Positions 43,280 to 54,194 of a DNA stretch of 64,000 nt are shown one piece after another. The DNA comes from Yponomeuta sedellus (lineage: Eukaryota; Arthropoda; Insecta; Lepidoptera; Yponomeutidae): contig OW203738.1 in NCBI GenBank assembly GCA_934045075.1, forward strand, positions 7,390,487 to 7,454,486, written 5' to 3'. The notes beneath the pieces were generated by a model. That model saw only the letters and a list, made by a program, of their open reading frames with translations, made no database searches and was not told the origin of the DNA. The stretch's first letter is position 1. Each line of letters starts with the position of its first letter. Position numbers and translations under genes: made by a program.

Positions 43280-44265
43280 CTAAATTCCGCCAAAAATTTT
43301 TTTTGAACTAAAACTTTCGTAAGCACAACACATTGTAGACTTTTAGTCCGGATTTACTTACGGGTGTTGTTATATCGGAAAAGTCCGACCAGGTTTCGCT
43401 CCGATTCGCAGAGCTTAATCATGGTGAGCAGAAATTTTTTGCCGGAATTTAACAAAGAAATTTTCACATTTTGATGCTATAATTGATTTCCGCAAAGTAA
43501 CGCCTGATTCCATACAGCATTGTGATGTTGTAAAGAGTTTCATAAAAACAGAATAAGCAGGTAAAGGACGATTTATGTAATCTGGTCTAAGCGAAATGTA
43601 AAGTAGTAGTGCCAAAAATTAAGGAAATCTCAAAAATGGGTGAAGTAATCTTAAATTTTGAAAATGATAGACAGAATTAAAGAAATATAAAAATAATAGT
43701 GTACAGAGGTTTACACCGTTACAATTTACGCCATTAGCACATATATATCGAAAGAAGGTCTGTTTTCTGCAGTGGGACATTTATAGGCTACTTAAAAAAA
43801 TATAGCGAATAAAATATAAAATAGAATGACGTGGACCAAAGTACCCACAGGTACCTACTCCGATCAGGGAGTATGCCAGATCCATGGACTTTACTTCGAT
43901 TTAAGTTATATATGAAACTGATCCAAGCACAATTATTTTTGATATAAAATCAACAGAAATGGCTGAAATATCTAGGTTTTTGAAGGTCTCCCACCCTCTT
44001 TGTCTTGAAAATCACTATTACCATGATTAACATTATAAAAACCTGATTTTGCTAAAACGTATATTATAGAAGGAATAAGATACGATTTTTTTCATTCGTA
44101 GCGTTAATTAACCTGATTATTATTTTAGGATGATTAAACTAATGAAGTAGGTATATTTAGAACATATTATTCAGTCATATTAGGGCACAATAAATGCACG
44201 ATATTTTTGAGACATAAATAAAAACAGCCTTTTACCTCAAGGCTACAATTTTCGGCCAAAAGTTT
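43280..44265. other. no gene seen; SINE C tail at 43755-43795
   Basis: GAAGGTCTGTTTTCTGCAGT then GGGACAT matches the family C 3' end. Otherwise nothing supported. Confidence 0.4.
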
Positions 44266-44268
44266 ACC

Positions 44269-44388
44269 GTTTAGAGTGCGTTTCACGAAACGTACCTTTG
44301 AAAGACCTTTGGATTCAGCAAATATAGTCCCTTCTACACGGTGATAAGAATTTCTTGAAAGGAACTACAATGTGAAACGCACTCAAAC
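44269..44388. mobile_element. short MITE-like inverted repeat
   Basis: Left GTTTAGAGTGCGTTTCAC; the right end reversed is GTTTGAGTGCGTTTCAC. Weaker pairing continues inward (CCTTTGAAAG / CCTTTCAAG). 120 bp, no coding. No clear target duplication. Confidence 0.65.
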
Positions 44389-44863
44389 AGTGCTGTTTAC
44401 ACAAACGATATTGTTAACCCTAGTCCGGGAATCGCAAATCGCCTCTGGAGCCAATATGTCGCGTGCTGCGACAATGTACTTTGTTCCCGAGTAGAGTAAA
44501 TAAATAAATGCAATAACTAAATAAATCGCTATGAATAAAATCGCGGTGGTAGAGCGCCCACCCCCGCAGTGCATTGTGAACTTGCAAACATCACCTTAAC
44601 ATAGTCGCCAAGAGAATTTGTTAAGGGATAGTGGTTGAGTTAAAATTAAATCAGAAATCTGAGTTCATGTACAACGAAGCCGAGTTAAGTACAAGCGTAT
44701 TAGTTTTTGACTTAAGAAATAGGAAAGTTTTTAGTTAATACTATTACCAAGGAATATACGATATGAAATACAAAAAAAAAACATAATAAAAATACCCTAA
44801 CGATATTTTTTGATACTGAGTAAATAAATTAAATTAATTGATTACCCTAAAAAAGACAACTAA

Positions 44864-45001
44864 TTTCCGGTTTTCAAATTGAGAATTTCACTAAGTAAAT
44901 ACTTAAGTAACATTCTGTCACGGTCTTTACTGAGAAAATCGAAAAGACTGCACTACAGTTAAAGATTTACTTAGCAAAATTCTCAATTTAGAAACCGGCC
45001 C
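44864..45001. mobile_element. Tourist-like MITE with TAA target duplication
   Basis: Ends TTTCCGGTTTTCAAATTGAG and (reversed) GGGCCGGTTTCTAAATTGAG, continuing GAATTTnnCTAAGTAAAT. TAA at 44861-44863 and 45002-45004. A 3-bp TWA duplication fits the PIF/Harbinger superfamily. Confidence 0.7.
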
Positions 45002-45004
45002 TAA

Positions 45005-45990
45005 ATCTACACTAACTCTAGAAATCTTTCCTCTGTACCTAGAGGGAAATCAGAAGTACAGTCAATAGAACGAATTACTCGTATGCATTTGATGCATATG
45101 AAAATAAAAAGTCTTGCTATTATGATGTATAGAGAATATCAATTATACTGCGCCGGAGCGCTCTACTTGTATGAAGCGTGATTGGCGAATCAGCAACAAA
45201 AAATCTCCTAATACTCGTCGAGAAGATGAGACCACGAAGGCAGTATCATTATAGAGATAAGAGGAAGTAATTACCAATAACAGTTGTATAATTACTGTTA
45301 GTTACCACGGAACAGGTACGTTTTCAACAACGTTCTTGCAAAAACAGACCTCACAGAGGAACAGGTACGTCTTCAACAACGTCTTCGCAAAAACAGACCT
45401 CCCCTTAACCAACTTCCAGTGACTGGCAAGAAAACGCTAACTGTCCCCGATGGGGGCATTGTTTCGTTCATTCGAACGGCAAATATTGGGCCAACTCCTT
45501 TAGAATGCGTTTGCAAACACTGGCCTACTGGGTGGCGTCCACAATGGCGATTCTACGAAGCTGCAGCTCCATCGTGACAACACTTGAAATGTCGTGATTA
45601 TGCTCTAATTGTTCGTGGCACACCTGGTTCGTTATTTAGTTTTTAACGCGGACGACATATTTTGGCTAGTGGCCGGGATAATGGATTGCCACTCATTGTC
45701 GTTGTAAGACAACCCGCGAACATAGTTGACGTTTGTGTTAGGTGAGGTTTAAGCAGCTGTTCCTTAGTGGGAACAAGCCTTTATTCTTAGTTCTTTCACT
45801 GCTTCCTAACTGAGATCCCATCCCACCCAGAGAATGGCAGTCCATATCAAAGTAAATGATTATATCGAATAACTGCTTTCGGTATAATTATGTTACTTAT
45901 TGCGTGATCTAGCGTGAACGCTCGGTGCATGAGTCCGACTTGCATTATTGGCCGAATATACTTTTTAAATAAATACACTTAATAATCGTA
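45005..45990. other. no gene seen; 49-bp imperfect tandem repeat 45309-45406
   Basis: GGAACAGGTACGTTTTCAAC (45309) recurs as GGAACAGGTACGTCTTCAAC (45358) with scattered changes. GC-richer 45440-45600 has no recognised frame. Confidence 0.45.
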
Positions 45991-45994
45991 GCGA

Positions 45995-46235
45995 GTGGCG
46001 GTAGCTTAGTGAGTAGACTTTGTCTTCTAAGTTATGAACATTTGTGAAGGTATAGTAGCAATACTACTCGATAAAAGTAAAGAAAAACATCGTGAGGAAA
46101 CCTGAGTGTCTGAGTGTCTGAGGAGTTCAAATTCCTCAGCGCATGAAATCGCCAATCCGCGATGGGCACGCGTGGTAATCAAGCCCATAGTCTCTCTCTG
46201 AGAGATGGCCTGCAGCGGCACGTGCTACAAAAAAG
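45995..46235 (+). mobile_element. SINE family C, near full length
   Basis: GGCGGTAGCTTAGTGAGTAG (decayed A box; B box lost), AACATCGTGAGGAAACCTGA, AATCGCCAATCCGCGATGGG, CTCTCTGAGAGATGGCCTGC. Confidence 0.75.
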
Positions 46236-46534
46236 TCTTCATATGTAACGATAAAGGATTGAAATTAACAGTGATTATGAACAGTGTTTAAATCATAACA
46301 GTCTTTTAGTGACATTTTAATGACATGATTTTACACTCATGAAATTGTAGAATAATTTTTAAGACTCGCGAAGCGTATTAATAGTTACATAAAACGCGTC
46401 TAATTGTATTGTTAGCGATTTGGCATATTACTTATATTTTTATATCGTCAATTTTACATATATTTACAAATTTAATTAGTAGAAAAAAATTGGAAACCTC
46501 TTGATTGCCCGGGCCGCAGTCAGTCGTAAACTGA

Positions 46535-46665
46535 TTACCTAATAAACATTACGTTTATATTGCAATAATTACGTTTTACCTAATAAGTAATCACGATTAG
46601 ACCTGTTCAATATATAACTATGTATGAGTATCGCGAATCATTAAGAAATATTAATAAACATTCAC
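46535..46665 (+). repeat. element-4605 family copy
   Basis: ACGTTTTACCTAATAAGTAA, TCACGATTAGACCTGTTCAA, then TATGAGTATCGCGAATCATT. It shows sequence outside the 29-bp arm that is also present beside 4605. Confidence 0.65.
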
Positions 46666-46949
46666 GATTAGCTACATTAAATGTATAACTATAATTAAAT
46701 GTGTACTATAAATGCAACAGACTGACAGACAACGAGATCGGACAATTGTATTTGAGTACTCAATAAGTACACCAAGAAATGTTGTTTTTTTTAATTAAGA
46801 TATACATAAAAAAAATATTTAAGTAATGCAAAACCTAAAAAAATGTGTCTTAAATTTTGAGCAAAAGCCTAAAACTCTCAATTATAGCTGCATTTTTTAC
46901 TAATTGCTCGCATCAGGCGTAAATTTTCAAATTGAGAATTTAATACTTA

Positions 46950-47210
46950 GGGCGAGATAAATAGTCGTTGCTTAGCCCAAGTCCGTACTCATGCTTCCCT
47001 AAGCATTACTTCAGGCTAACTTAGCTAACTATCAATGCGTTACTAAAGTAGACGTTTGCTTAGCTAAGCATGTTCTCAGGCCAATGCTAAGAATTAGTCC
47101 GGGTTTCGCAACTTAGAGAGTGCCAAAGTACTGTCTATGATAGACAAATCGATTCTTAAGCAAGTGCTTTCGCTAAGACTAGTTCTTAGAAGCGACTATT
47201 TATCTCGCCC
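46950..47210. mobile_element. Tourist-like MITE, 261 bp, TTA target duplication
   Basis: Ends GGGCGAGATAAATAGTCG at 46950 and its exact reverse complement at 47193-47210. TTA lies at 46947-46949 and 47211-47213. The interior is rich in GCTTAG/CTAAGC words that pair with each other. The 3-bp TWA duplication and GGG start suit PIF/Harbinger. Confidence 0.85.
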
Positions 47211-47214
47211 TTAA

Positions 47215-48450
47215 ATTATTTCACAATTCGGGCGATTTCTAAAACACTTTATATTTGTGTAGCCCGAGTTACCTATTCATATGTGATATTTGTTGCCACT
47301 TTTAGTATGTATTTGTAGCACAATAACTACAAACCTTTCTATCAAACAAGCCAGAACGTCTGAAGAATAAGGCTTTTTTCTCTCAAGCAGCGTTAACAAT
47401 GACATCTGACGAGCCATCCTGGCCAATGTTTGGTTAGCTGCTTGCCGGCCTTTGTCGACTCCGGAATCAATTTACGATAATTGTCATTTATTATGAAATA
47501 AATATGAAGCTTCGAATTCTGTCTTTTGTGAACAATTTCGGCCTCCAAAAGACGTTCCCTTGGTATCATTCAATTTGGAGCATTGAGCGTGGATAATTTT
47601 CTATATTTTGCGCAGAAACGCATCGGTGCGTTATTGGAAGACGTGCGCGGATGGCATTTGACAATAATTACCTCGGGCTATATTATGCGGAACACACGAT
47701 GACAAGGCTTGGACGCAAAGACATGCGTCGAGGAATGTTTTCTCAGCTTGGAGCAGATGGCGAAATTATAAGCTTTAATGTTCAATTAGGCGAGACATAA
47801 CAGTTTTACCTGTAAGGAATGTTATATGTAGAGGTATGTTTGCACAATTTTTACGCTATATGCATACATATTGTTATTATTCTTACATATTTTTATTTCA
47901 GATGCATGGCATCCATATTGTGTTAGTATGTATGTACATTGTATAATGGTAAAATTCTATTTTAGTGTCAACATTGAACTTTGTGAGTATTAGTAAAGGT
48001 ATACATGCTGCAAAATAAATCATTATCAATGCTGCCCAATCCCATGGGAGACAAAACAGCAGCGGGTTATATAGGGTCAGTCTAACCTATCCGCTATCAT
48101 GCCAAGAACGCTGTTGGGGCTGCCACGAACGCGGTGCACCAGGGATGCATCGTTAATGGACCTCCATAGATATTTATTAGTTTTTATTGCCGTAGTTAGT
48201 TTAAAGTTTATGCTTATATAGTAATCAAAGTGCGTTTACGTATTAAAAAAAACAGAGGGTTAGAGTCTGTCATTTACAACTTACGACAATAACTCTACCA
48301 CCCTACCTACTCTACTACAATTTTTTTTTTTTATAACCTATCATGTTATTCAAAATATACTTTTATGAACTTTCATAGTTTAATTAAATAGGATGTTTAT
48401 GTAAAATAATGATTTACTGAAGGCTGCGGCATTGGCAATTATTAAAATTA
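47215..48450. other. no gene seen
   Basis: No repeat or domain-bearing frame identified. T run at 48322-48331. Confidence 0.35.
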
Positions 48451-48454
48451 CATT

Positions 48455-48650
48455 AACCCTGATAGGTACTGAAGTAACTATACCACTCACTAATTGTGAA
48501 GGAAAACGTCGTGAGGAAACCTGAGCATCTGAGCTGCTTACATACATCAGCGCTTGATATTTCCGTTTCTGCGGTGGGAACTTGTGGTGATTAAGCCCAT
48601 GCTCTATCTCTGGGAGAAGGCCCGAGCCCTGAGTAGAACATATATATATT
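48455..48650 (+). mobile_element. SINE family C, 5'-truncated
   Basis: TAATTGTGAAGGAAAACGTC, GTGAGGAAACCTGAGCATCT, TCTATCTCTGGGAGAAGGCC. The tRNA-like head is missing. Confidence 0.75.
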
Positions 48651-48884
48651 ATTAGTTTTATTTTTTTAATTTTTCGTAATGTCAAGGTTTTTCATGCAGC
48701 CTACAAAAAACCCTTATAATACGAAAAAATTATAAACAACTAAATACAAAGTTGATGCCGAACACAAACTCTAACTTTGAGATGTTTTTAAAAAAACCGG
48801 AAGCCCCAGTAAGCCCTGTAATTCAAGTAACCCATCTATAATAAATAGCGCTACGTCTCAGAACACCTCGAATATTTATAATAA

Positions 48885-49010
48885 TAATAACTTACACACA
48901 CCAGAATCAATTCACCTGGTACCAAACTAGGATAGCCTGTCCTACGGTAACCAGGCAAGGATATCACTATCACACCATCACACCCAGACTGAAGCCTGAT
49001 TTCATGTATA
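48885..49010 (-). repeat. SINE family B, 3' part
   Basis: CCTGGTACCAAACTAGGATA, GGTAACCAGGCAAGGATATC, CACACCCAGACTGAAGCC. No head. Confidence 0.65.
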
Positions 49011-49014
49011 ACTT

Positions 49015-49488
49015 TGCAGTGACATCATGTATAAAGTCTTACGGCTATATTATAGAGATGCGATTGCTTTAAAGCACACTTTAGAGTATATTTATTCAAT
49101 ATGTGGTTAGGTCTTTTACTTGCATAATTTCCACCTTAACTATTTTAGTGAGCGTTTTTAGAGTGTTTTAAGGAATTTGTTTTCATAAATAAGTCTTGCT
49201 CTCCCTAGATCCCATAACAAGAACCAATGAAAATAAAAAAGTGCGATATTTTATCGCTTGAATTTACAGTTAACATTTTAAAGTGAATTTGTCTCGTTAT
49301 TGACTGTTAAAAGGTCCATTAAATGCCTCTTTATGATTCTCTATTGACTGTCACAAGGGATTCGTTATATAGGGTGACTAATTTTCAATATTGATATAAA
49401 AGAGAAATGTACTTGTGTTCATCCATGTAGTTTATATTATTGTAAGTTTTGGGCGTACAAACCTGGTAACAAACAATTTTATTTAAAT
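49015..49488. other. no gene seen; repeat fragment 49159-49195
   Basis: GAGTGTTTTAAGGAATT is shared with 10343. The rest is unannotated. Confidence 0.35.
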
Positions 49489-49489
49489 T

Positions 49490-49665
49490 GTCTTTAAGCT
49501 AAGTCAGAAGCCTTAGGGCGGCTTGAAAACTTCTGACAGTAAGACCAGCCACTAGTCTTGCAAGCCTTCACCAATCGGGACTTGGCCCCCGTGTTGGAGT
49601 ATGGCCTACCTTCCTTAGGGAAAATACTCATGCTCCTTGGTGGGGACATATGAGTTGATGATAAA
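49490..49665 (+). mobile_element. 5S-derived SINE, truncated divergent copy
   Basis: AGTCAGAAGCCTTAGGGCGG, CGGGACTTGGCCCCCGTGTT, GTGGGGACATATGAGTTGAT. An older copy with deletions near the 3' end. Confidence 0.75.
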
Positions 49666-49669
49666 ACAA

Positions 49670-50665
49670 CAGTTTGTCAAGTTGTCAAAAGAATACCAGC
49701 AGATTTATACGTATCAATTTGGTCAATCAATTGATCTATACAAATTCTTACATAGCACAGTAGCGGTAGTTTCCAATACTTAATTTGATATTTTGTTATT
49801 GATATACGTAAAATAAAAGAGGTTTCTTAGTGTTTTGTAGCGCCGCTCATCTAGTAGTGTCTTGCGAAATGGGCATTGAAAAGTTAAGAGATAAGCTACC
49901 TACATACTAAATAGACTAAATCTAAAAGATAACTACGATTTATCCAAGTAGATCAACCTCTATATTACTGACTAGTGCCAATCTACTAAAGAGAAGCAAA
50001 ATGCAACAAAAGACAATCTTTTTCCGCGTCACCGAATACTAATAGTGTGCACACAATTCGTGTAAATTTATCATCGTTCGTTAACCCATTAAGAAATAAT
50101 ATGTTCCATCTTTGGAACACCTTTTCAAATGACAATGGTTGCACTGAAATTTTGAATGAGGCAGAGATATTTCTTTTGAAATAGGAGAAAAGTTAAAAGT
50201 CACTTAAGTGTTAAATGGTCTATTATTGAACGCTGATGATGTGTGAGCGAAGAATCCGTGCCATCTGTGCCTTTGAATATAGTATTTATACTTTTTAACA
50301 TGAATAGAAACATAAAGAAAAACATCGTGTGGAGACCAGAATGTCGAAATATATTCCATCTAGTAAACAGCGAATGGAATCGCTAATCAGTAGTGGTTTT
50401 ATTTTTTGTAAGTGAAGGCTAGTACCTTGAAGTGCGTCTTATAATAGATTGTAGTAGTATTGTGATGTATTTTATGCCACACCTGGCAATAAAGTGATTT
50501 TCTTTCGCTTTCTGGCCAAGTGTAGACATAAAAAGATGTACACAACACGGGAGGTAATAAAGAAAGCTCTCGATCGCATATTTACGTCTTTCGCTTGCAG
50601 GTCGGGCCGCAAACTTCTGCGATCTCGGCCTTTCTTTGTATTACCACCCTAGTTGTGTAATGTAC
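49670..50665. other. no gene seen; SINE C trace near 50310
   Basis: AAAGAAAAACATCGTGTGGA near 50315 is a decayed family C piece. Nothing else supported. Confidence 0.35.
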
Positions 50666-50669
50666 TATT

Positions 50670-50909
50670 ATGTTTTTGGGTGTTCAATCTACTACATCGT
50701 GGTATGCAGTGATTATCAAGGGCAATGTTATACAGGGTATTAAAATATTGATGCCCGATCCGAATCTGCGCATACCGGACCTCAAAACAAACCAAACACT
50801 TTATTTAAAAACTAATGCTGGGACATATATATTATTTTGTTACTTAAATCAAGAAAATGTTCAGTGGAATGAACGTAAATTTCTGCGTTATTGCGCGGAT
50901 GAAGAATAA
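50670..50909 (+). other. unrecognised open frame, 79 codons
   Basis: The frame starts at an ATG, ends TAA, and has balanced composition (WYAVIIKGNVIQGIKILMPD ... QWNERKFLRYCADEE). This is less like chance than the neighbouring frames. It overlaps no repeat I recognise. It could be a decayed transposon or viral-like coding fragment, or a host exon. No function assigned. Confidence 0.25.
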
Positions 50910-50970
50910 ATATGAACCGTTCCAACCGTGCTTGTTTAAGATCCCAATGTTTAGATATAGGTATATTGCG

Positions 50971-51346
50971 TGTCGTCTGTAGAAGCGCTCGTGGCCTAGG
51001 CGAACCGAGTGATTGGAATCAATCACTTGGTTAAGCAACAACAGGCGCGGTCAGGTACGGGATGGGTGACCGTCCCGTGACTACCGCTAGTGGCATTTTT
51101 CCGAACGCTACCGTGCTTCGCAAGGCACGCTAAGCCGTTGGTGCCGGCTGTCATATAATGGCAGTCGTTAAGCCATGTCAGAGGCCTTATGGGCGGCTTA
51201 ATAACTTCTGACAGTAAGACCAGCCACTGTCTTACAATCCTCCACCAACCCGGACTTGGCCCCCGTGGTGGAGTATGGCCTAACCTTCCTGCGATGTAGG
51301 AAGAGACCCGTGCCCCAGCAGTGGGGACATGCAAGGGTTGATAACG
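50971..51346 (+). mobile_element. 5S-derived SINE, full length, 8-bp target duplication
   Basis: The head GAAGCGCTCGTGGCCTAGGC leads into ATCACTTGGTTAAGCAACAA, CAGGCGCGGTCAGGTACGGG and ATGGGTGACCGTCCCGTGAC. This aligns along the 3' two-thirds of 5S rRNA (GTTAAGCA...GGGCG.GGT.AGTAC...GATGGGTGACCG), which holds the internal A box and C box. The body and LINE-like tail run to TTGATAACG. ATATTGCG flanks at 50963-50970 and 51347-51354. Confidence 0.92.
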
Positions 51347-51349
51347 ATA

Positions 51350-52190
51350 TTGCGAGTAAATTATACGATTACTAAAATTTGGCAAAGAAGTGATGTCTTG
51401 AACATCAATAAATCTCCTGAATTGTTGATTTTATAGGCATAATTCATTCTCTTTTCGTCAAACTCCTTTACTCTTCAAAAATTTTTGCCAACTGCTTTAC
51501 TCGTTGTTGTAATAAAATGAAGAAGAGATGAATTAACAGTGACAAGACTAACGATTATTATTCTGCGTCACATCAATAGAAACAAAACAAACAAGTGTAT
51601 ACAAAATCAATTTAAGATCTTACAACAACCATCTTTTATCGTGTTTTTTCCCTATAAACCCCGAAACATTCAAATAAGCCCCACCATCACAAGACAAAGG
51701 CTTCTATTCCACACAATACCCAATCTCAATATAATGCTCAATCCCGATCATAATGGCCAATTTGTCTCCCGCGAACACAGGACCACGTGTCACGATGATT
51801 CGACCCTATTCTCTGGCCCCTATAAAACCTTAAGGTCCTGATAAGATCAGGGACCCTTTGTCCGTCTCGTGATGGTCTCAGATAAAACCGATAAGAGTAC
51901 TGTGTGTCTTATTGTCCGGGACAAAGCTTGACAAGGCAATACGGGAATTTTGAGAGCCTGTAGAAACCTTGTTTTTGGTATATTTCTCCGTGTTTTGAGC
52001 CTTACTTTCTTGGATGAATGGACAGTTTCATTGTAAGCAAATAGTTTTCAGTGATTCTGGTTATTTTTTTTGCACTTATTGACACTTGAAGGGACGAAAA
52101 GATGCCTTCGCTCTCGGGAATTAAAATGTAACTGTTAAAGTATCAGCTGTTTCTTGCGTTTGAAGATTTATTTAAAGTGAGCTTCATTTG
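51350..52190. other. no gene supported
   Basis: A 100-codon plus frame at 51539-51841 (Ile/Thr/Asn-rich, no domain) is probably chance. Confidence 0.3.
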
Positions 52191-52192
52191 TA

Positions 52193-53208
52193 AAAATTTT
52201 CTTTGACGATTTGCCGATACAACTATCCTTCTTAAACAACTTATAGCTTTTATAAGTTTTAGAAAGTTATATCGGCAAATCGACAAAGAAAATCTATACA
52301 AATGAAATCCTACTTTTTTAGTTAGCCTTTTAGTTGATACAGTCGCGAATACGTCCACCTTTACGCGTACTCTAATCGGCTACGTCACGTCGGATTCCCT
52401 GCCAAGTATTGAAAGTGTTATACCAAATGTCATATCGACGCCTTACTGCTAAAACCGACTATCTGCATGAAATGTTGTTTCGAGAAAACTCGAGTTTAAG
52501 GTTCGGATGTCGTTAACTATACTAAAACTTGTTGCCTTACTGCTAAAACCGACTATCTGCATGAAATGTTGTTTCGAGAAAACTCGAGTTTAAGGTTCGG
52601 ATGTCGTTAACTATACTAAAACTTGTTATTGTGTGCATAACAACATTTCATGCAGATAGTCGGTTTTAGCAGTAAGGCGTCGATATGTGCGAACACTGTG
52701 CCAATTGTATACCATTACTAAGTTTGAACGTGTGGTCAATAAAACGATGTATGATTTTACTTAGACGTTCTCACAAGTACAGTTATTATTTGTGTGTGGT
52801 TGTAGGCGCGAGCCAAAACAGTATGAGGGCTGCAAGCCCGAATGCATATCGTAGAAGAAAAAACGTCACTTCTCGAAACAACATTTCATGCAGATAGTCG
52901 GTTTTAGCAGTAAGGCAACAAGTTTTAGTATAGTTAACGACATCCGAACCTTAAACTCGAGTTTTCTCGAAACAACATTTCATGCAGATAGTCGGTTTTA
53001 GCAGTAAGGCGTCGATATGACATTTGGTATAACACTTTCAATACTTGGCAGGGAATCCGACGTGACGTAGCCGATTAGAGTACGCGTAAAGGTGGACGTA
53101 TTCGCGACTGTATCAACTAAAAGGCTAACTAAAAAAGTAGGATTTCATTTGTATAGATTTTCTTTGTCGATTTGCCGAATGCATATCGTAGAAGAAAAAA
53201 CGTCACTA
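52193..53208. repeat. nested palindrome with 308-bp arms
   Basis: Arm 52272-52579 is the reverse complement of 52871-53178; positions sum to 105450 at every point I checked, with no indel. Each arm holds a 94-bp unit (starting GCCTTACTGCTAAAACCGAC at 52440; tandem copy at 52534). The spacer 52580-52870 has a further inverted piece at 52639-52687 and unrelated sequence. To the left, 52193-52230 pairs with 52266-52300. A 30+ bp direct repeat (CCGAATGCATATCGTAGAAG...) lies at 52838-52870 and 53175-53207. No protein is encoded; identical short frames in both arms are by-products. Confidence 0.9.
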
Positions 53209-53217
53209 ACGCAAAAA

Positions 53218-53345
53218 ATATCATCATCAGCCCACGTGTGCCCACTGCTGGATATTGGTCTTTTCTCCAACACGCCATTCTTTGAAGTCTTTCGCCATTT
53301 GCATCCAAATGTATTTTGTGCAATACAGTGTTCTGTAGCTATCTA
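53218..53345 (-). pseudogene. LINE 3'-end fragment, minus strand
   Basis: ATCATCATCAGCCCACGTGT, CCCACTGCTGGATATTGGTC, CTTTCGCCATTTGCATCC: the reverse of an RTE-like 3' end. A tail-like GTTCTGTAGCTATCTATCTG follows. Confidence 0.55.
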
Positions 53346-53349
53346 TCTG

Positions 53350-54190
53350 TGCACCGAATTTTATGAGATTCATTTGCCCAGCGTTTCCCCCCTTTTATCT
53401 TCCCCTTTCTTTATAATAAACTTATGACCCAGTGTGATTTCGTAAAACTTACTCACTTTGCGGCCAAAACACGTATCACCAAATTTTTGAGGACTCTCAG
53501 TTATGAAGATACCGAAAAGCTCTTTAGTAAAAATATCTAATATGTATAAGTAAACTCAGCATATATTTCCTATAGTATATTAATTGTAACTCTTAATGAG
53601 ATGGATCTAATAGTGTAAATTATAGTTTTAGTGCATGCTTTATTAATAATTTTGTAATACCTACATTGTACGCTTTGATGTGCTTAAAATAGTCGTCGTT
53701 TAAACTAATATATTATGATAAATGAAAATAAGAGCCCCCAAGATACAGGCCCTGCCTAGTTTGGGGGCTTTTTACTTTACTTTTTTTACTTTTTTAGTAG
53801 AAATAATAGACTACATAAACTAAATACCGCACTTTAACCCTAGTGTCTGAAGTGTTAACACGCTTGCTACGTACAATGGCCCAACTATGTGGCTAAATTC
53901 GGAAATCTCAGGTCTTACTAACTATTGGAAGATCAGCGTACGGATTGTACCTTAGACGTCCCATACAAAATGTCGATATAAACAATCTAAAAATATATCA
54001 CGCTATTTGTCATTCTTTTAGTATTGTTTTTTTTTAAGTACGACAGGTTACACTCCGCGTTGACCCCAGTCACGCCTGATGATAAGCGAAGACGAGGTCT
54101 ACGTTGTTACGTGCTTACCAATTAAATGCTGGTTAACTCTACGTTTACCGACACCCAGGTTATATGACAGGAAAGACAGACGATAGCAGA
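53350..54190. other. no gene seen; short inverted GCCCCCAA motif
   Basis: GAGCCCCCAAGATACAGG and TTTGGGGGCTTTTTACTT at 53732-53775 are a small inverted pair followed by a T run. Otherwise unannotated. Confidence 0.4.
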
Positions 54191-54194
54191 TGAT

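Noticed and set aside
50844..51041. Repeated peptide NQVIDSNHSVRLGHERF in several frames (also at 58067 and 25633)
   Set aside because: It is the antisense translation of the 5S-derived SINE head, so the repetition comes from the SINE, not from a protein family.
50982..51110. A true 5S rRNA gene
   Set aside because: The 5' third of 5S rRNA is replaced and the sequence runs into a repeated SINE body with a target duplication.
52143..53427. Identical 28-residue N-termini of frames at 52143-52358 (minus) and 53092-53427 (plus)
   Set aside because: Consequence of the perfect inverted arms. The frames diverge at once outside the arms and have no domain.
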